From Stutzerimonas balearica DSM 6083 (GTDB lineage Bacteria > Pseudomonadota > Gammaproteobacteria > Pseudomonadales > Pseudomonadaceae), in the NCBI RefSeq assembly GCF_000818015.1, contig NZ_CP007511.1:4319481-4383480 (forward strand): a stretch of DNA of 64,000 bases, written 5' to 3'. Made by a program: the position numbers and the translations under genes. How positions within the stretch are numbered: position 1 is the first letter of the stretch; every line of letters begins with the position of its first letter. Below are positions 26,763 through 35,588 of this stretch, piece by piece. The notes below the pieces were generated by a model. It was not told the origin of the DNA, did no database searches, and saw only the letters and a program-made list of their open reading frames with translations.

Positions 26763-29162
26763 ATGCCTGCAACCAAGAACCTGAAAATCCTGTTCATCGA
26801 GGACAGCCCCTACGACGCGGAGCTGGCGCAGATCACGCTCGAACGTAGCGGCTTCGTGCTCGACACCGAACTGGCCTACGACCACGACGGTGTCGTGCGG
26901 GCCTTGCAGCAACGCGAATTCGATCTGGTGCTGGCCGACTTCATCCTGCCGGGTTTCTCCGGCGCGCAGGCGCTGGAACTGGCCCGCGAACTGGCGCCAC
27001 AGACGCCTTTCATCTTTCTCTCCGGGGTCTACGGCGAAGAGCATGCAGTGAACATGATGCGCTCCGGCGCCATCGACTACGTGCTCAAGCAGAACCTGGC
27101 GTTCCTGCCCAAGGCAGTGGAACGTGCCGTCGCCGAAGTCAACGAGCGGCGTCGCCGGCTGCAGGCCGAGCAGGCGTTGCGCGAAGTCGAGGTACGCGCA
27201 CGGCTGGCGGTCGACGCGGCGCGCCTGGGCATGTGGGATTACGAGCCACAGAGCGACACGCTGATCTGGGACCAGCGCTGTCGCGCCATGTTCGGCCTGA
27301 CGGTCGATGAGCCGGTGAGCATGGCCACGTTCGAACGGCTCTGTCATCCCGACGACATCGGCCGAATGCGTCGGCGCATCGAAGCGGCGATTGCCCGGCA
27401 GAACGACCGCGACTACGCGGAGGTGTACCGCGTCTGCCTGCCGGACGACCGCGTGCGCTGGCTGGAAACCCGCGGCCAGGCCTTCTTCGAGAGCGGCCGT
27501 TGCGTGCGCTTCGTTGGCGTGGTGATGGATATCACCGAGCAGAAGCTCGCCACCGAGGCCCTCAAGCAGCTCAACGAGAAGCTCGGTGAGCGCGTTCAGG
27601 AGCGCACTCGCGAGCGGGATCGTACCTGGGATCTGTCGCGTGATTTGCTCGCCGTCACCCGCTTCGACACCACACCGATCGCGCTCAACCCTGCCTGGGA
27701 GAGCACGCTGGGCTGGCCGCGGGAAAAGTTGCTGCAGGGCCCGCTGAGCGACCTGGTGCATCCCGATGACGTCCAGGCGACGCTCGAGGAAACCGCCAGC
27801 ATCGCCAGCGGCCAGGTCAGCAATCGCTTCGTCAATCGCCTGCGCCACGCCGACGGCAGCTATCACTGGCTGTCGTGGAACGCCGTGCCGGACGCCGGGC
27901 ACATGTATGCGGCGGCACGTGACATCACCAGCGAGATCGCCACCATCGACAAGCTTGCCGAATCCAACCGGCAACTGCTCGAACAGATCGGCGAACGCGA
28001 GCGCATGGAAGAGACGCTGCAGCAGATGCAGCGCCTGGAGGCGGTCGGCCAGTTGACCGCCGGCGTGGCGCACGATTTCAACAACCTGCTCACGGTGATC
28101 CTGACCAGCACCAGTTTCCTCAAGCACGACCTGGAGAGCGGTGCGCCGTCGACCAAGGCGCTGGCGCGCCTGCAGTACATTCGCGACGCCGGCGAGCGTG
28201 GCGCCATGCTGACCAGCCAGCTGCTGGCCTTTTCCCGGCGGCAGCAGCTGGCGCCCAAGGCGATCTGGCTGAACGACACCATCACCGGCATGCTCAACCT
28301 GCTGCAGAGTTCGCTCGGCGGCAGCGTCAGCATCAGTGTCGACGCCGCAGCCGACCTCTGGCCGGCGATGGTCGACCCGACCCAGATCGAAATGATCATC
28401 CTCAACCTGGCGATCAATGCGCGCGATGCGATGGGCAGCGGTGGGCAGCTCGTTCTGCGAACCGGCAATATCAGCCTGACCCGGCCGGCCGAGCGCCCGG
28501 AAGATCCGCTGCCGGACGATTACGTGGTGCTGGCCGTCAGCGACAACGGTACTGGCATGACCGACGAGGTGCTGCGCAAGGCCTTCGAGCCCTTCTTCAC
28601 CACCAAGGAAGTCGGCAAGGGCTCGGGGCTGGGATTGGCGCAGGTGTTCGGCTTCGCCAAGCAGTCCGGCGGCGGCGCCAGCATCGAAAGCGAGCCCGGA
28701 GTCGGCACCACGGTGAAGGTCTTTCTGCCACGGGCCTGCAGCACGCTGGCCGTGGCGGAGAACGCGGACCATCCCGCACGGCCGCCGGCGCCGTCCGTGC
28801 GCCACGCCATTCTGCTGGTCGACGACGACCAGACGGTGCGCGAGGTGACGGCGCAGATGCTCGATACGCTCGGCTATTCGGTGATCGAAGCCGACAGCGG
28901 CGCAAAGGCGCTGGAGCTCCTGGAAAATGGCGTGAGCGTCGACCTGCTGCTGGCCGACTTCGCCATGCCGGCGATGAACGGCGGCGAGCTGGCGCGCCGC
29001 GTTCGCAGCCACTATGCGCGGCTGCCGGTCGTGTTCATCACCGGTTATGCCGAACTCGGCGAGCTCGGCCTCGACGGCGCGGTGGTAGTGCAGAAGCCCT
29101 TCCGCGAGGAACAGCTGGCGGACAAACTGATGCAGGCCCTGCTTGAGCGGAGCCCGGTCTGA
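26763..29162 (+). CDS. Hybrid sensor histidine kinase (REC-PAS-PAS-HisKA-HATPase-REC)
   Basis: This 799-residue cytoplasmic hybrid kinase has no membrane segment. An N-terminal receiver spans about 8-125 (aspartate in LVLADFILPGFSG). Two PAS/PAC modules lie at about 145-265 and 285-400. The HisKA region has the phosphorylated histidine in GVAHDFNNLL (near 440). The ATPase has NLAINARDAM, DNGTGMT and GSGLGLAQVFG. A C-terminal receiver spans about 680-795 (LLADFAMPAMNG). With receivers at both ends it can take phosphate from, or pass it to, the phytochrome module. Its stop overlaps bphO by one base (TGATG). Confidence 0.9.
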   Translation: MPATKNLKILFIEDSPYDAELAQITLERSGFVLDTELAYDHDGVVRALQQREFDLVLADFILPGFSGAQALELARELAPQTPFIFLSGVYGEEHAVNMMRSGAIDYVLKQNLAFLPKAVERAVAEVNERRRRLQAEQALREVEVRARLAVDAARLGMWDYEPQSDTLIWDQRCRAMFGLTVDEPVSMATFERLCHPDDIGRMRRRIEAAIARQNDRDYAEVYRVCLPDDRVRWLETRGQAFFESGRCVRFVGVVMDITEQKLATEALKQLNEKLGERVQERTRERDRTWDLSRDLLAVTRFDTTPIALNPAWESTLGWPREKLLQGPLSDLVHPDDVQATLEETASIASGQVSNRFVNRLRHADGSYHWLSWNAVPDAGHMYAAARDITSEIATIDKLAESNRQLLEQIGERERMEETLQQMQRLEAVGQLTAGVAHDFNNLLTVILTSTSFLKHDLESGAPSTKALARLQYIRDAGERGAMLTSQLLAFSRRQQLAPKAIWLNDTITGMLNLLQSSLGGSVSISVDAAADLWPAMVDPTQIEMIILNLAINARDAMGSGGQLVLRTGNISLTRPAERPEDPLPDDYVVLAVSDNGTGMTDEVLRKAFEPFFTTKEVGKGSGLGLAQVFGFAKQSGGGASIESEPGVGTTVKVFLPRACSTLAVAENADHPARPPAPSVRHAILLVDDDQTVREVTAQMLDTLGYSVIEADSGAKALELLENGVSVDLLLADFAMPAMNGGELARRVRSHYARLPVVFITGYAELGELGLDGAVVVQKPFREEQLADKLMQALLERSPV

Positions 29163-29734
29163 TGGATTGCCGGCAGCACCTGCGCCAGGCCACCGCGACG
29201 ATGCACCAGCAGGTCGACCGGGCCTTCTCAGCCTTCCAGCTGACCGAGGCGGCAGGTTACCGGGGCTTTCTGTGCGCGCATGCGCGCGTACTGCTGCCGC
29301 TGGAACAGGTGCTCGACGAAGCCGAGGCCGCCCAGCTATTGGCGGACTGGCCACAGCGCCGGCGCAGCGCGGCCTTGCGTGCCGACCTGGCCGATCTCGC
29401 GGTCATGCCGCCGCCGGCTCTGGTGATCGATCGCCCCGCGGATGAGGGTGCACTGTGGGGCCTGCTCTATGTGCTCGAAGGCTCTCGCCTGGGCGGCCGC
29501 GTGCTGACCGAACGGGTTCGTCGGGCCGATCCCGACCAGCCGCTTCGCTACCTCAGCCATGGCAATACGGCGCCGCTGTGGCCCCGTTTTCTGGAAAGCC
29601 TGCAGCGCCGCGCCGCGGCCTGCGACATGGCGAGCATGCAGGCCGCCGCAGTCGTCCTGTTCGCCCGCTTCGCCGAGGCCGCCCGCCAGGAACAGGCGAG
29701 CGCGGCGACGGCAGCGGCTGTGGGATGCAAATAA
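29162..29734 (+). CDS. bphO: Heme oxygenase BphO
   Basis: BphO cleaves heme to biliverdin, the chromophore of the bacteriophytochrome in the same cluster. The 190-residue protein has the proximal histidine in ATATMHQQVDRAFSAF (residue 15) and the distal glycine helix in LLYVLEGSRLGGRVL (about residues 101-115). The start overlaps the kinase stop by one base. The last four residues (VGCK) and the stop codon are encoded by the terminus of the Tn7-like element starting at 29719, so the native C-terminal end was probably replaced. The core domain appears complete, so activity is likely retained. Confidence 0.88.
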   Translation: MDCRQHLRQATATMHQQVDRAFSAFQLTEAAGYRGFLCAHARVLLPLEQVLDEAEAAQLLADWPQRRRSAALRADLADLAVMPPPALVIDRPADEGALWGLLYVLEGSRLGGRVLTERVRRADPDQPLRYLSHGNTAPLWPRFLESLQRRAAACDMASMQAAAVVLFARFAEAARQEQASAATAAAVGCK

Positions 29735-29945
29735 AGTTTCATCCTAACCCTAAAAACAGAGAGAAACGTCGCGCGCTCTCCTATTCATAAAAAATCCCTT
29801 TTATATCAGTATGTTGTGAGCACTTACACCCGAGACTGGATCGTTTTGCCTTTCATGGGAGAATGATTAAGGGCGCTAAAGTATCATCCTAATTTTCGCC
29901 CAGGCTCGAAAAATACGGTAAATGGTGAAAATAAAGATTCATCCT
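29719..29945. repeat. Tn7-like left end with three TnsB-site-like repeats
   Basis: The terminus TGTGGGATGCAAATAAAGT closely resembles the left end of Tn7 (TGTGGGCGGACAATAAAGT). Three direct copies of TAAAG(T/A)(T/A)TCATCCT occur at 29732-29745, 29877-29890 and 29932-29945. Tn7 also has three spaced TnsB sites at its left end. The five bases just outside the end are GCGGC (29714-29718), but the duplicated copy at the other end has been lost. Confidence 0.82.
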
Positions 29946-30240
29946 TTTCCGATGTTGCCCGTTCCAACACGTAAGCAGTCAGTCAGAAAAAACACATAGA
30001 TCCAATCCCTAGCGAGCATTGAGCTCTCTCATCCGTGCCAACTGCTCCAACCCTTGGACGCCCTAAATGCTTACCCAAAAAAATCAACACCTTCTTTTAA
30101 AAACACAATCAAAAATGACTCCCTTATATCCATTTAACCTAAACAGCCTTCCCCCCACTGCACTAGCTAGGGCTCGTAGTTCGGCGCAAGGCTGAAGTCG
30201 CTTGGCTGCTTCGCTGTGCAGATCCATGACCCACTTTCCA
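29946..30240. other. AT-rich element end sequence without a supported gene
   Basis: This stretch is visibly richer in A and T than the rest of the window and separates the left-end repeats from the degP-like gene. One open frame on the minus strand (30084-30266, 60 codons, MWNYNREFDGKWVMDLHS...) overlaps the degP 3' end. It is recognisably protein-like in its middle (HSEAAKRLQPCAELRAL), but I cannot assign it to a family. It may be the remnant of a gene lost from the cargo. Confidence 0.4.
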
Positions 30241-31404
30241 TCAAACTCCCGGTTGTAGTTCCACAAGCATCTCGCGAGTCTTGCCGGCCCGCTCCACTAA
30301 CAAGACAACAACATCTCCAACGTTCTTGTCGTCTAGCCGGGCCTGTAATGTGGTGACGTCGTCGACGGCGATACCGTCGATGCTGATAACGCGATCGCCG
30401 GGCACGATGCCGCCTGCGGTGACCTCGACGCCGACGAGCCCGGCCCTGTGCGCCGCCGAGCCCGGCGTCACGCGCAATACGAATACGCCCTTACTGCCGG
30501 TCAGCGCCTGCAGACGCGCGTTGAGCTGCTCATCCACCTCGATGCCCAGCGCCGGACGGATGTACTTGCCGGTCTTTATGAGTTGCGGCACCACGCGCAT
30601 GACGGTATCGACCGGCACCGCAAAGCCGATGCCGGCCGAGGCGCCAGACGGACTGTAGATGGCGGTATTGATGCCGATCAGCCGCCCAGCCGAATCGAGC
30701 AGCGGGCCACCGGAATTGCCGGGGTTGATAGCGGCGTCGGTCTGGATCAGGTGGTCAATGGCCGGGCCACTGGCGTCGCCGGAAAGGGTGCGGTCAAGCG
30801 CCGAGACGATGCCGGTGGTGAGCGTCCAGTCGAGCCCGAAGGGATTGCCAATGGCAAAGACCTTTTGCCCCACCTTGAGATCGGCACTGGTGCCCACCGG
30901 CACCGCCGGCGGGCGCTTGAAGCCGACGCCAATCTTGAGTACCGCGATGTCGTGCGCAGGACTGGCGCCAACGAGCGCGGCCTGATAATCGCGACCGTCG
31001 GCCAGTTTGACCGTGGCAGACGATGCCCCCTGGATCACGTGGAAGTTGGTCACCACGTGGCCGGCATCGTCCCAGATGAAGCCGGAGCCGGTGCCGCGCG
31101 GCACGGAAAAGACATTGCGGGACCAGACGTCACGCACTAGTTGCGCCGTGGTGATGTAAACCACCGACCCGCGCGATTTCTCGAACAGCTCGATGGTGGT
31201 TTTTTCGTCGGCGGCCAGGTCGCCGCGCGGCGTCACCGTGCGCTCCTGCGTTTCGTGGGGACTGAACCAGGCTTCGATGGCGGGCAGGAACTGCCACAGC
31301 AGCATGAGTGCGGCGATGCAGCCAGTGATGACGAGCCAGCGCCGGATGAATCGATCCGGCGCCGGGCGGCTGTAGGGGTCGGGGTAGGTCACGTCATTCT
31401 CCAT
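30241..31404 (-). CDS. DegP/HtrA-like periplasmic serine protease (TLST cargo)
   Basis: This is a trypsin-like protease with one PDZ domain, anchored by an N-terminal membrane segment (about residues 22-46). The catalytic triad is visible: His in VTNFHVIQ, Asp in AHDIAVLKIG, Ser in NPGNSGGPLLD. The PDZ domain covers roughly 280-380 (IRPALGIEVDEQ onward). At 387 residues with one PDZ domain it is DegS-sized rather than DegP-sized. It is the last gene of the stress operon, 7 bases after the M48 protease gene, and probably removes misfolded envelope proteins. The corresponding gene in related loci is called degP. Confidence 0.88.
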   Translation of the reverse strand: MENDVTYPDPYSRPAPDRFIRRWLVITGCIAALMLLWQFLPAIEAWFSPHETQERTVTPRGDLAADEKTTIELFEKSRGSVVYITTAQLVRDVWSRNVFSVPRGTGSGFIWDDAGHVVTNFHVIQGASSATVKLADGRDYQAALVGASPAHDIAVLKIGVGFKRPPAVPVGTSADLKVGQKVFAIGNPFGLDWTLTTGIVSALDRTLSGDASGPAIDHLIQTDAAINPGNSGGPLLDSAGRLIGINTAIYSPSGASAGIGFAVPVDTVMRVVPQLIKTGKYIRPALGIEVDEQLNARLQALTGSKGVFVLRVTPGSAAHRAGLVGVEVTAGGIVPGDRVISIDGIAVDDVTTLQARLDDKNVGDVVVLLVERAGKTREMLVELQPGV

Positions 31405-31411
31405 GTTGAAA

Positions 31412-32374
31412 TCAGCGCCAAAGGCCGCCGGTGCGCCAGCGTGGCGGACGTGGTGATACGGTCACCTCGGGGACGAAACGGGCCGATGGAAACGGCGGCA
31501 TCGCGGGCGGCGGAGCAAGTTCCAGCAAGCGCTCAATGCGTTCAGCCGTCGCCGGATGCGTGCGCAACCAGGAGGGTTCCGGATTGCCCCATCCGGGCAG
31601 CAGCCAGGCGCGCCAGGAGCGGCTCACCCGCTCGATCTTGGCGAGCGCCGAGGCCAGCCCGTGCGGGTCGCCGGTCAATTCGGCAGCGAGCCGGTCGGCG
31701 TCGAATTCGCGCACCCTGGACAAGCCCAACTGAGCCAGCAAGGCCAGCTGTGGCGCGACCGCCAGTAGAAGCAACGCGGGCCAATTGACTTCCGTGACTC
31801 CAAGCAATAACGCTGGCAAGCTGAGCACGATCGCAAGCTGCCCCAACAAGGCCAGAAGATGGGTGAGCCGGCTGATCGAATCGGCCAAGCCCATGACACG
31901 CAAATCCTCGTTCGCAATATGCGCGATTTCGTGGCCGAGCACGCCGGTCAACTCGCGGGGCGTGAGGCTACGCAGTAGGCCGTCGGTCAGCGCGATGGCC
32001 GCGTGATGCTTCGAACCGGTGGCGAAGGCGTTGACGACCCCGCTGGGCACGTAGTGCGGTACCGGCACGGCAGGCAGCCCGGCCCGCGCCGCCAGTTCGC
32101 GCAACACAGCCCAAAGATCGGGCGCTTCATCCGGGTGCAGGGGGCGTGCGCCATACAGCCGCAAGGTCAGCCCGGAGGCGGCCGCCGGTTCGAGCAGCAG
32201 GGTGAACCCCGCGGCCGCAAGCGCCAGCCAAAGCCCGCCGTCACCCAACAGCAGGCTGCCAGCGACGGCGGCAATCCCGAGCAGGGTCAGCACCAACAGC
32301 GCGGTTTGCAGGCGATTGAGCCAGCGATGCCGCGCGCCGACATTCTGCGCGTGGCGCAGATCACGACTGATCAT
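31412..32374 (-). CDS. M48 family membrane metalloprotease, HtpX-like (TLST cargo)
   Basis: This is a zinc metalloprotease of the inner membrane for quality control of membrane proteins. The start MISRDLRHAQNVGARHRWLN (32374) overlaps the psiE gene by 14 bases. Two N-terminal membrane segments (about 25-75) precede the HEIAH zinc site in GVLGHEIAHIANED (near residue 160); the third ligand is likely in REFDADRLAAE. Two further hydrophobic segments lie between these motifs. The 320-residue length fits HtpX. It is coupled with degP and psiE in the stress operon. Confidence 0.88.
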   Translation of the reverse strand: MISRDLRHAQNVGARHRWLNRLQTALLVLTLLGIAAVAGSLLLGDGGLWLALAAAGFTLLLEPAAASGLTLRLYGARPLHPDEAPDLWAVLRELAARAGLPAVPVPHYVPSGVVNAFATGSKHHAAIALTDGLLRSLTPRELTGVLGHEIAHIANEDLRVMGLADSISRLTHLLALLGQLAIVLSLPALLLGVTEVNWPALLLLAVAPQLALLAQLGLSRVREFDADRLAAELTGDPHGLASALAKIERVSRSWRAWLLPGWGNPEPSWLRTHPATAERIERLLELAPPPAMPPFPSARFVPEVTVSPRPPRWRTGGLWR

Positions 32375-32849
32375 CTGAGCTTTCCCCGGCTGTCCGGTCA
32401 TCGCGCTCGCGCAGCAGCCAGTAAGTCGCCCCGAGGGCCAGTGTCGCGCCTGCGAGCGCCGCGACCTTGGCGGGGCCGGTCTCCGGGTCGAGGATCACGA
32501 ATTTACGCGCCAGGGCGATCAGCCCGATCAGGATCACCGTCTTGACCTGGATGATGCTGTCGCGCCGCAAGGTCACCCGCACGATGGAATGCTTGAACTC
32601 CATGGCGATGAGCAGCGTCATGATCATGCCGAACACGGTCTGGAAGACCTTGTGATCGAGCGGATTGAACGCATCAATGATCAGCAGGCTGAAGACGATC
32701 GAGATCAGCTGCAGCAGCGAGACCACGATGATCACGGCAATGATTGCGGACAGCGCGAGCGCGATCACCTGTTCGAAGCGCTCGTAGAACGTCATCACTG
32801 CCCATTGGGCGCGAAATGTTTTGATCGGGTCTGCTTGCTTTTCCTTCAT
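32361..32849 (-). CDS. PsiE family membrane protein (TLST cargo)
   Basis: This is a 162-residue four-helix membrane protein related to phosphate-starvation-inducible PsiE. The start MKEKQADPIKTFRAQWAVMT was chosen because GAGGAG precedes it by 5-6 bases; a longer frame adds five residues. Conserved PsiE features are the YERFEQVIALALSAIIAVII helix and the EFKHSIVRVTLRRDSIIQVK loop. The biochemical role is unknown, although psiE is a regular member of transmissible stress-tolerance loci. Confidence 0.86.
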   Translation of the reverse strand: MKEKQADPIKTFRAQWAVMTFYERFEQVIALALSAIIAVIIVVSLLQLISIVFSLLIIDAFNPLDHKVFQTVFGMIMTLLIAMEFKHSIVRVTLRRDSIIQVKTVILIGLIALARKFVILDPETGPAKVAALAGATLALGATYWLLRERDDRTAGESSDDQS

Positions 32850-32860
32850 CGCCACTCCTC

Positions 32861-33879
32861 TCAATTCTGAAATACTTGTGCACCCACAACTTGGTTGCGC
32901 CCTTGTCTTTTTGCCTGGTAGAGCGCGCTGTCCGCCTGCTGCATCACCTGCTCGACAGAGTGCAAACGGGGGTCAAGGAGAGCCCCCCCCATGCTGGCGC
33001 TATAGCTGATCGACACCTCTCCACACACCACCGCTGTCGCCGCAGTGTCCTGACGAAATCGCTCCGCCCATACTTGGGCGTCTTCTATCGATGCCGCTTC
33101 CAACAACACAGCGAATTCCTCCCCCCCAATCCGGGCAGCCATGTCGGTTGCGCGAACATGTTCCCTCAACCGTGAAGCAAAGTGCTTAAGCACCTCATCG
33201 CTGCATCCGTGTCCATAGGTGTCATTGATACGCTTGAAGTGATCGATGTCGCAGAGCACAAGTGCTGTTTGTATCTCGGGGCTGCGTTTGAGGCGCTCCC
33301 ATTCCAGCTGTAATCGTTCGTTAAAAGCCCGCCGGTTCGACAAGCCGGTCAAGGGGTCGGTGATCGCCATACGCAGCAACTGCTGCTCCATTTCCTTGCG
33401 AGAAGAGATGTCGAGCAGAGTGCCGACTATCAGTTGCCTGCCCGCGTCACCCAGCCAACGGCCGCGATCCAGCACCCAAATCCAAACGCCAGATCGATGA
33501 CGAACGCGGTACTCGCACTCCAATCGCTCCGACGGGTTTTCTTGGTAAGCGCGCACCTTTGCCAGAACGACCGGCAAATCCTCCGGGTGAATACGCGCTT
33601 GCCATGCGGCATGGGTGGCGCCAACCTCCTCGTCGGAGGTCAAGCCGAACATCGCCAGACTGCGGGCAGAAAGCCTGAAGCTGTCGGTAGCGATATCCCA
33701 CTCCCAGAATCCCAGCCCTGCGCCCTCCAGGGCGATGGCGATCCGTTCCTTGTCATCGATTTGCGATGCTTCAGCTCGTCACGCCTCTGGCGATTGGTAC
33801 GAACAAAACGCCATAGCGCAACCGCCATGCCAATATTGGCAAGTAGCGACACCATCAGCCAAATGGTCGGCCCGTTCAT
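32861..33879 (-). pseudogene. Membrane-anchored PAS-GGEEF diguanylate cyclase, frameshifted
   Basis: The product would make cyclic di-GMP. The ATG at 33879 overlaps the kefC stop by 4 bases and opens a membrane anchor (MNGPTIWLMVSLLANIGMAV). Near 33775-33785 the frame is lost; a one-base insertion would join it to DDKERIAIALEGAGLGFWEW and the PAS domain. The GGDEF domain is intact, with the active site GGEEF in RIGGEEFAVLLE and the inhibitory I-site RATD five residues before it. Without repair, a shorter PAS-GGEEF protein could start internally, for example at 33652. It is embedded in the stress operon. Confidence 0.82.
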
Positions 33880-35582
33880 GGTCTATCCCCACCTGACTCA
33901 CTGAGTGTCTGCCGTAATTCCTCGATCCGGTGGTCGACTTGGTCGGCGTTGATGCCCAACATCAACAGTACCTGCTCGGCCAGTCCGAGTCCCGCAGCCA
34001 GGTACAACGGGTACAGTCTGACATTGGGCAGATTACGCAAAAGCTGGGCATCCGTTACGCGCTCAGTGGCCACCACCACGGACAAGCTCAGGCGGCGGTC
34101 GAGAACCGCCTGAGCGATACGCAGGGCCGTCTGCGGACGGGCAAACGTCAGCACCACCAGGCGGGCATGGGCCAATCCGGCGGCGGCCAGGGTGTCGAGC
34201 CGACTGGCATCGCCATACGACACCGGCACCCCCATCGCACGCCCCGCTTCGACCCGTTGGCGGTCCGATTCCAGCAGCAAATGCGGTATGCCTGCCAGGC
34301 GCAGCGTTCGGCTCAGCAGCAGCCCGACGTCATCCGCCCCACAGATGATCACATGGTCGCGCAACGACCGCGCCCGCTCGGCGACTTCGCCTTCTTCGGC
34401 CTGCGGTGGCTGACCGAGTGCGCCCGAGCGGCTGAAAGCCCGCGCCCATCGGTCATGGTGTCGGATCAGGAGCGGTGCCAACCCCATGCTCAACACCAGC
34501 GCCACCAGCATCGGTTGCACCATGGTGGCGGCGATCAGGTGCTGCTGCATGACCATGCCCAGGAGCAGCAGCGCAAACTCGCCGCCATGACCCAGCACGA
34601 TGCCTGCGCGCCAGGCGTCGAGCGCCGACAGGCGGGTTGCGCGCAGCGCCAGAAAGTTCAGCCCCATCTTGAGAGGCACCAAGGCCAACAGCCAACCCAG
34701 TACCGCCAGCGGTGCGGCCACGATCTGCGCGGTGTCCAGCTGCAGGCCAATGGTCACGAAGAACAGGCCCGACAGCACATCACGAAAGGGCTTGAGGTGG
34801 TTTTCCATGTGGTGCCGGAAATCGCTCTCCCCCAGCACCATGCCGGCAAGAAAGGCACCGAGCGCAGCCGACACACCCAGTGCATGGGCCGCTGCCGCAG
34901 CCGCCACCACCAGACTCAGCGAGACCAGCACGAAGGACTCTTCGTGCCCCTGCCGCGCCACCCAGCCCAGCAAGCCATGCAACAGGCGGCGCGACGCAAC
35001 CGCCGAGACGGCAAACAGCAACAGCACGCCCGCCACCTCCCCAAGCACACGGCCAAGCCCGGGAGCATCGCCGCGCGCCCAGATCGCCAGCAGCGCCAGC
35101 AAGGGCACACTGGCCAGATCCTGGAACACCAGCACGGCAATGGCGCCGCGGCCGTGGCGTGTGGTCAACTCGCCCTGATCGGCCAGCTGCCGGCTGACCA
35201 GCGCTGTCGACGACATGGCCGCCGCCGCGCCCAGCAGTGCGGCGCTGTCGAGCGGCAGCCCCAGCCACAGCAAAGCCAACGCCACCGGTGCGGCGACCAT
35301 CGCCAGCTGCAGTGTCCCGGCCACCAGCACGGTCTTGCGGGTGAGCCAGAAATGACCGAGCGAGAACTCCAGCCCGACCATGAACAGCAGCAGCGCCACC
35401 CCCAGCTCGGACAGGAAATTCAGCGCCGGTCCCGGCATGATCCAGGCCGTGGCCGGAGGGCCCAGCAAGACACCGACCAGCAGATAACCCAGCAAGGTCG
35501 GGATATTCAGCCTGGCCGTCAACGCAGCCGCCAGACTGCAGGCGACCAGCAGAATCAGCGTCGTACCGAGCAAGTCCTGCAT
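33876..35582 (-). CDS. KefB/KefC-like potassium/proton antiporter (TLST cargo)
   Basis: This is a monovalent cation:proton antiporter of the CPA2 family, 568 residues. About 12 membrane segments fill residues 1-385, including the family stretches LLFMVGLEFSLGHFW and VLVFQDLASVPLLALL. A cytoplasmic Rossmann (TrkA-N) domain follows (HVIICGADDVGLLLSRTLRL, about 400-530). KefC-type antiporters protect against electrophiles by acidifying the cytoplasm. No glutathione-dependent ancillary protein (KefF/KefG) is encoded nearby. The start follows the trx stop by 6 bases. Confidence 0.9.
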   Translation of the reverse strand: MQDLLGTTLILLVACSLAAALTARLNIPTLLGYLLVGVLLGPPATAWIMPGPALNFLSELGVALLLFMVGLEFSLGHFWLTRKTVLVAGTLQLAMVAAPVALALLWLGLPLDSAALLGAAAAMSSTALVSRQLADQGELTTRHGRGAIAVLVFQDLASVPLLALLAIWARGDAPGLGRVLGEVAGVLLLFAVSAVASRRLLHGLLGWVARQGHEESFVLVSLSLVVAAAAAAHALGVSAALGAFLAGMVLGESDFRHHMENHLKPFRDVLSGLFFVTIGLQLDTAQIVAAPLAVLGWLLALVPLKMGLNFLALRATRLSALDAWRAGIVLGHGGEFALLLLGMVMQQHLIAATMVQPMLVALVLSMGLAPLLIRHHDRWARAFSRSGALGQPPQAEEGEVAERARSLRDHVIICGADDVGLLLSRTLRLAGIPHLLLESDRQRVEAGRAMGVPVSYGDASRLDTLAAAGLAHARLVVLTFARPQTALRIAQAVLDRRLSLSVVVATERVTDAQLLRNLPNVRLYPLYLAAGLGLAEQVLLMLGINADQVDHRIEELRQTLSESGGDRP

Positions 35583-35588
35583 CGGCCC

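Noticed and set aside
26664..29354. Minus-strand frame of 896 codons opposite the hybrid kinase
   Set aside because: It spans a clearly coding plus-strand gene with full domain order; the antisense product has no domain logic.
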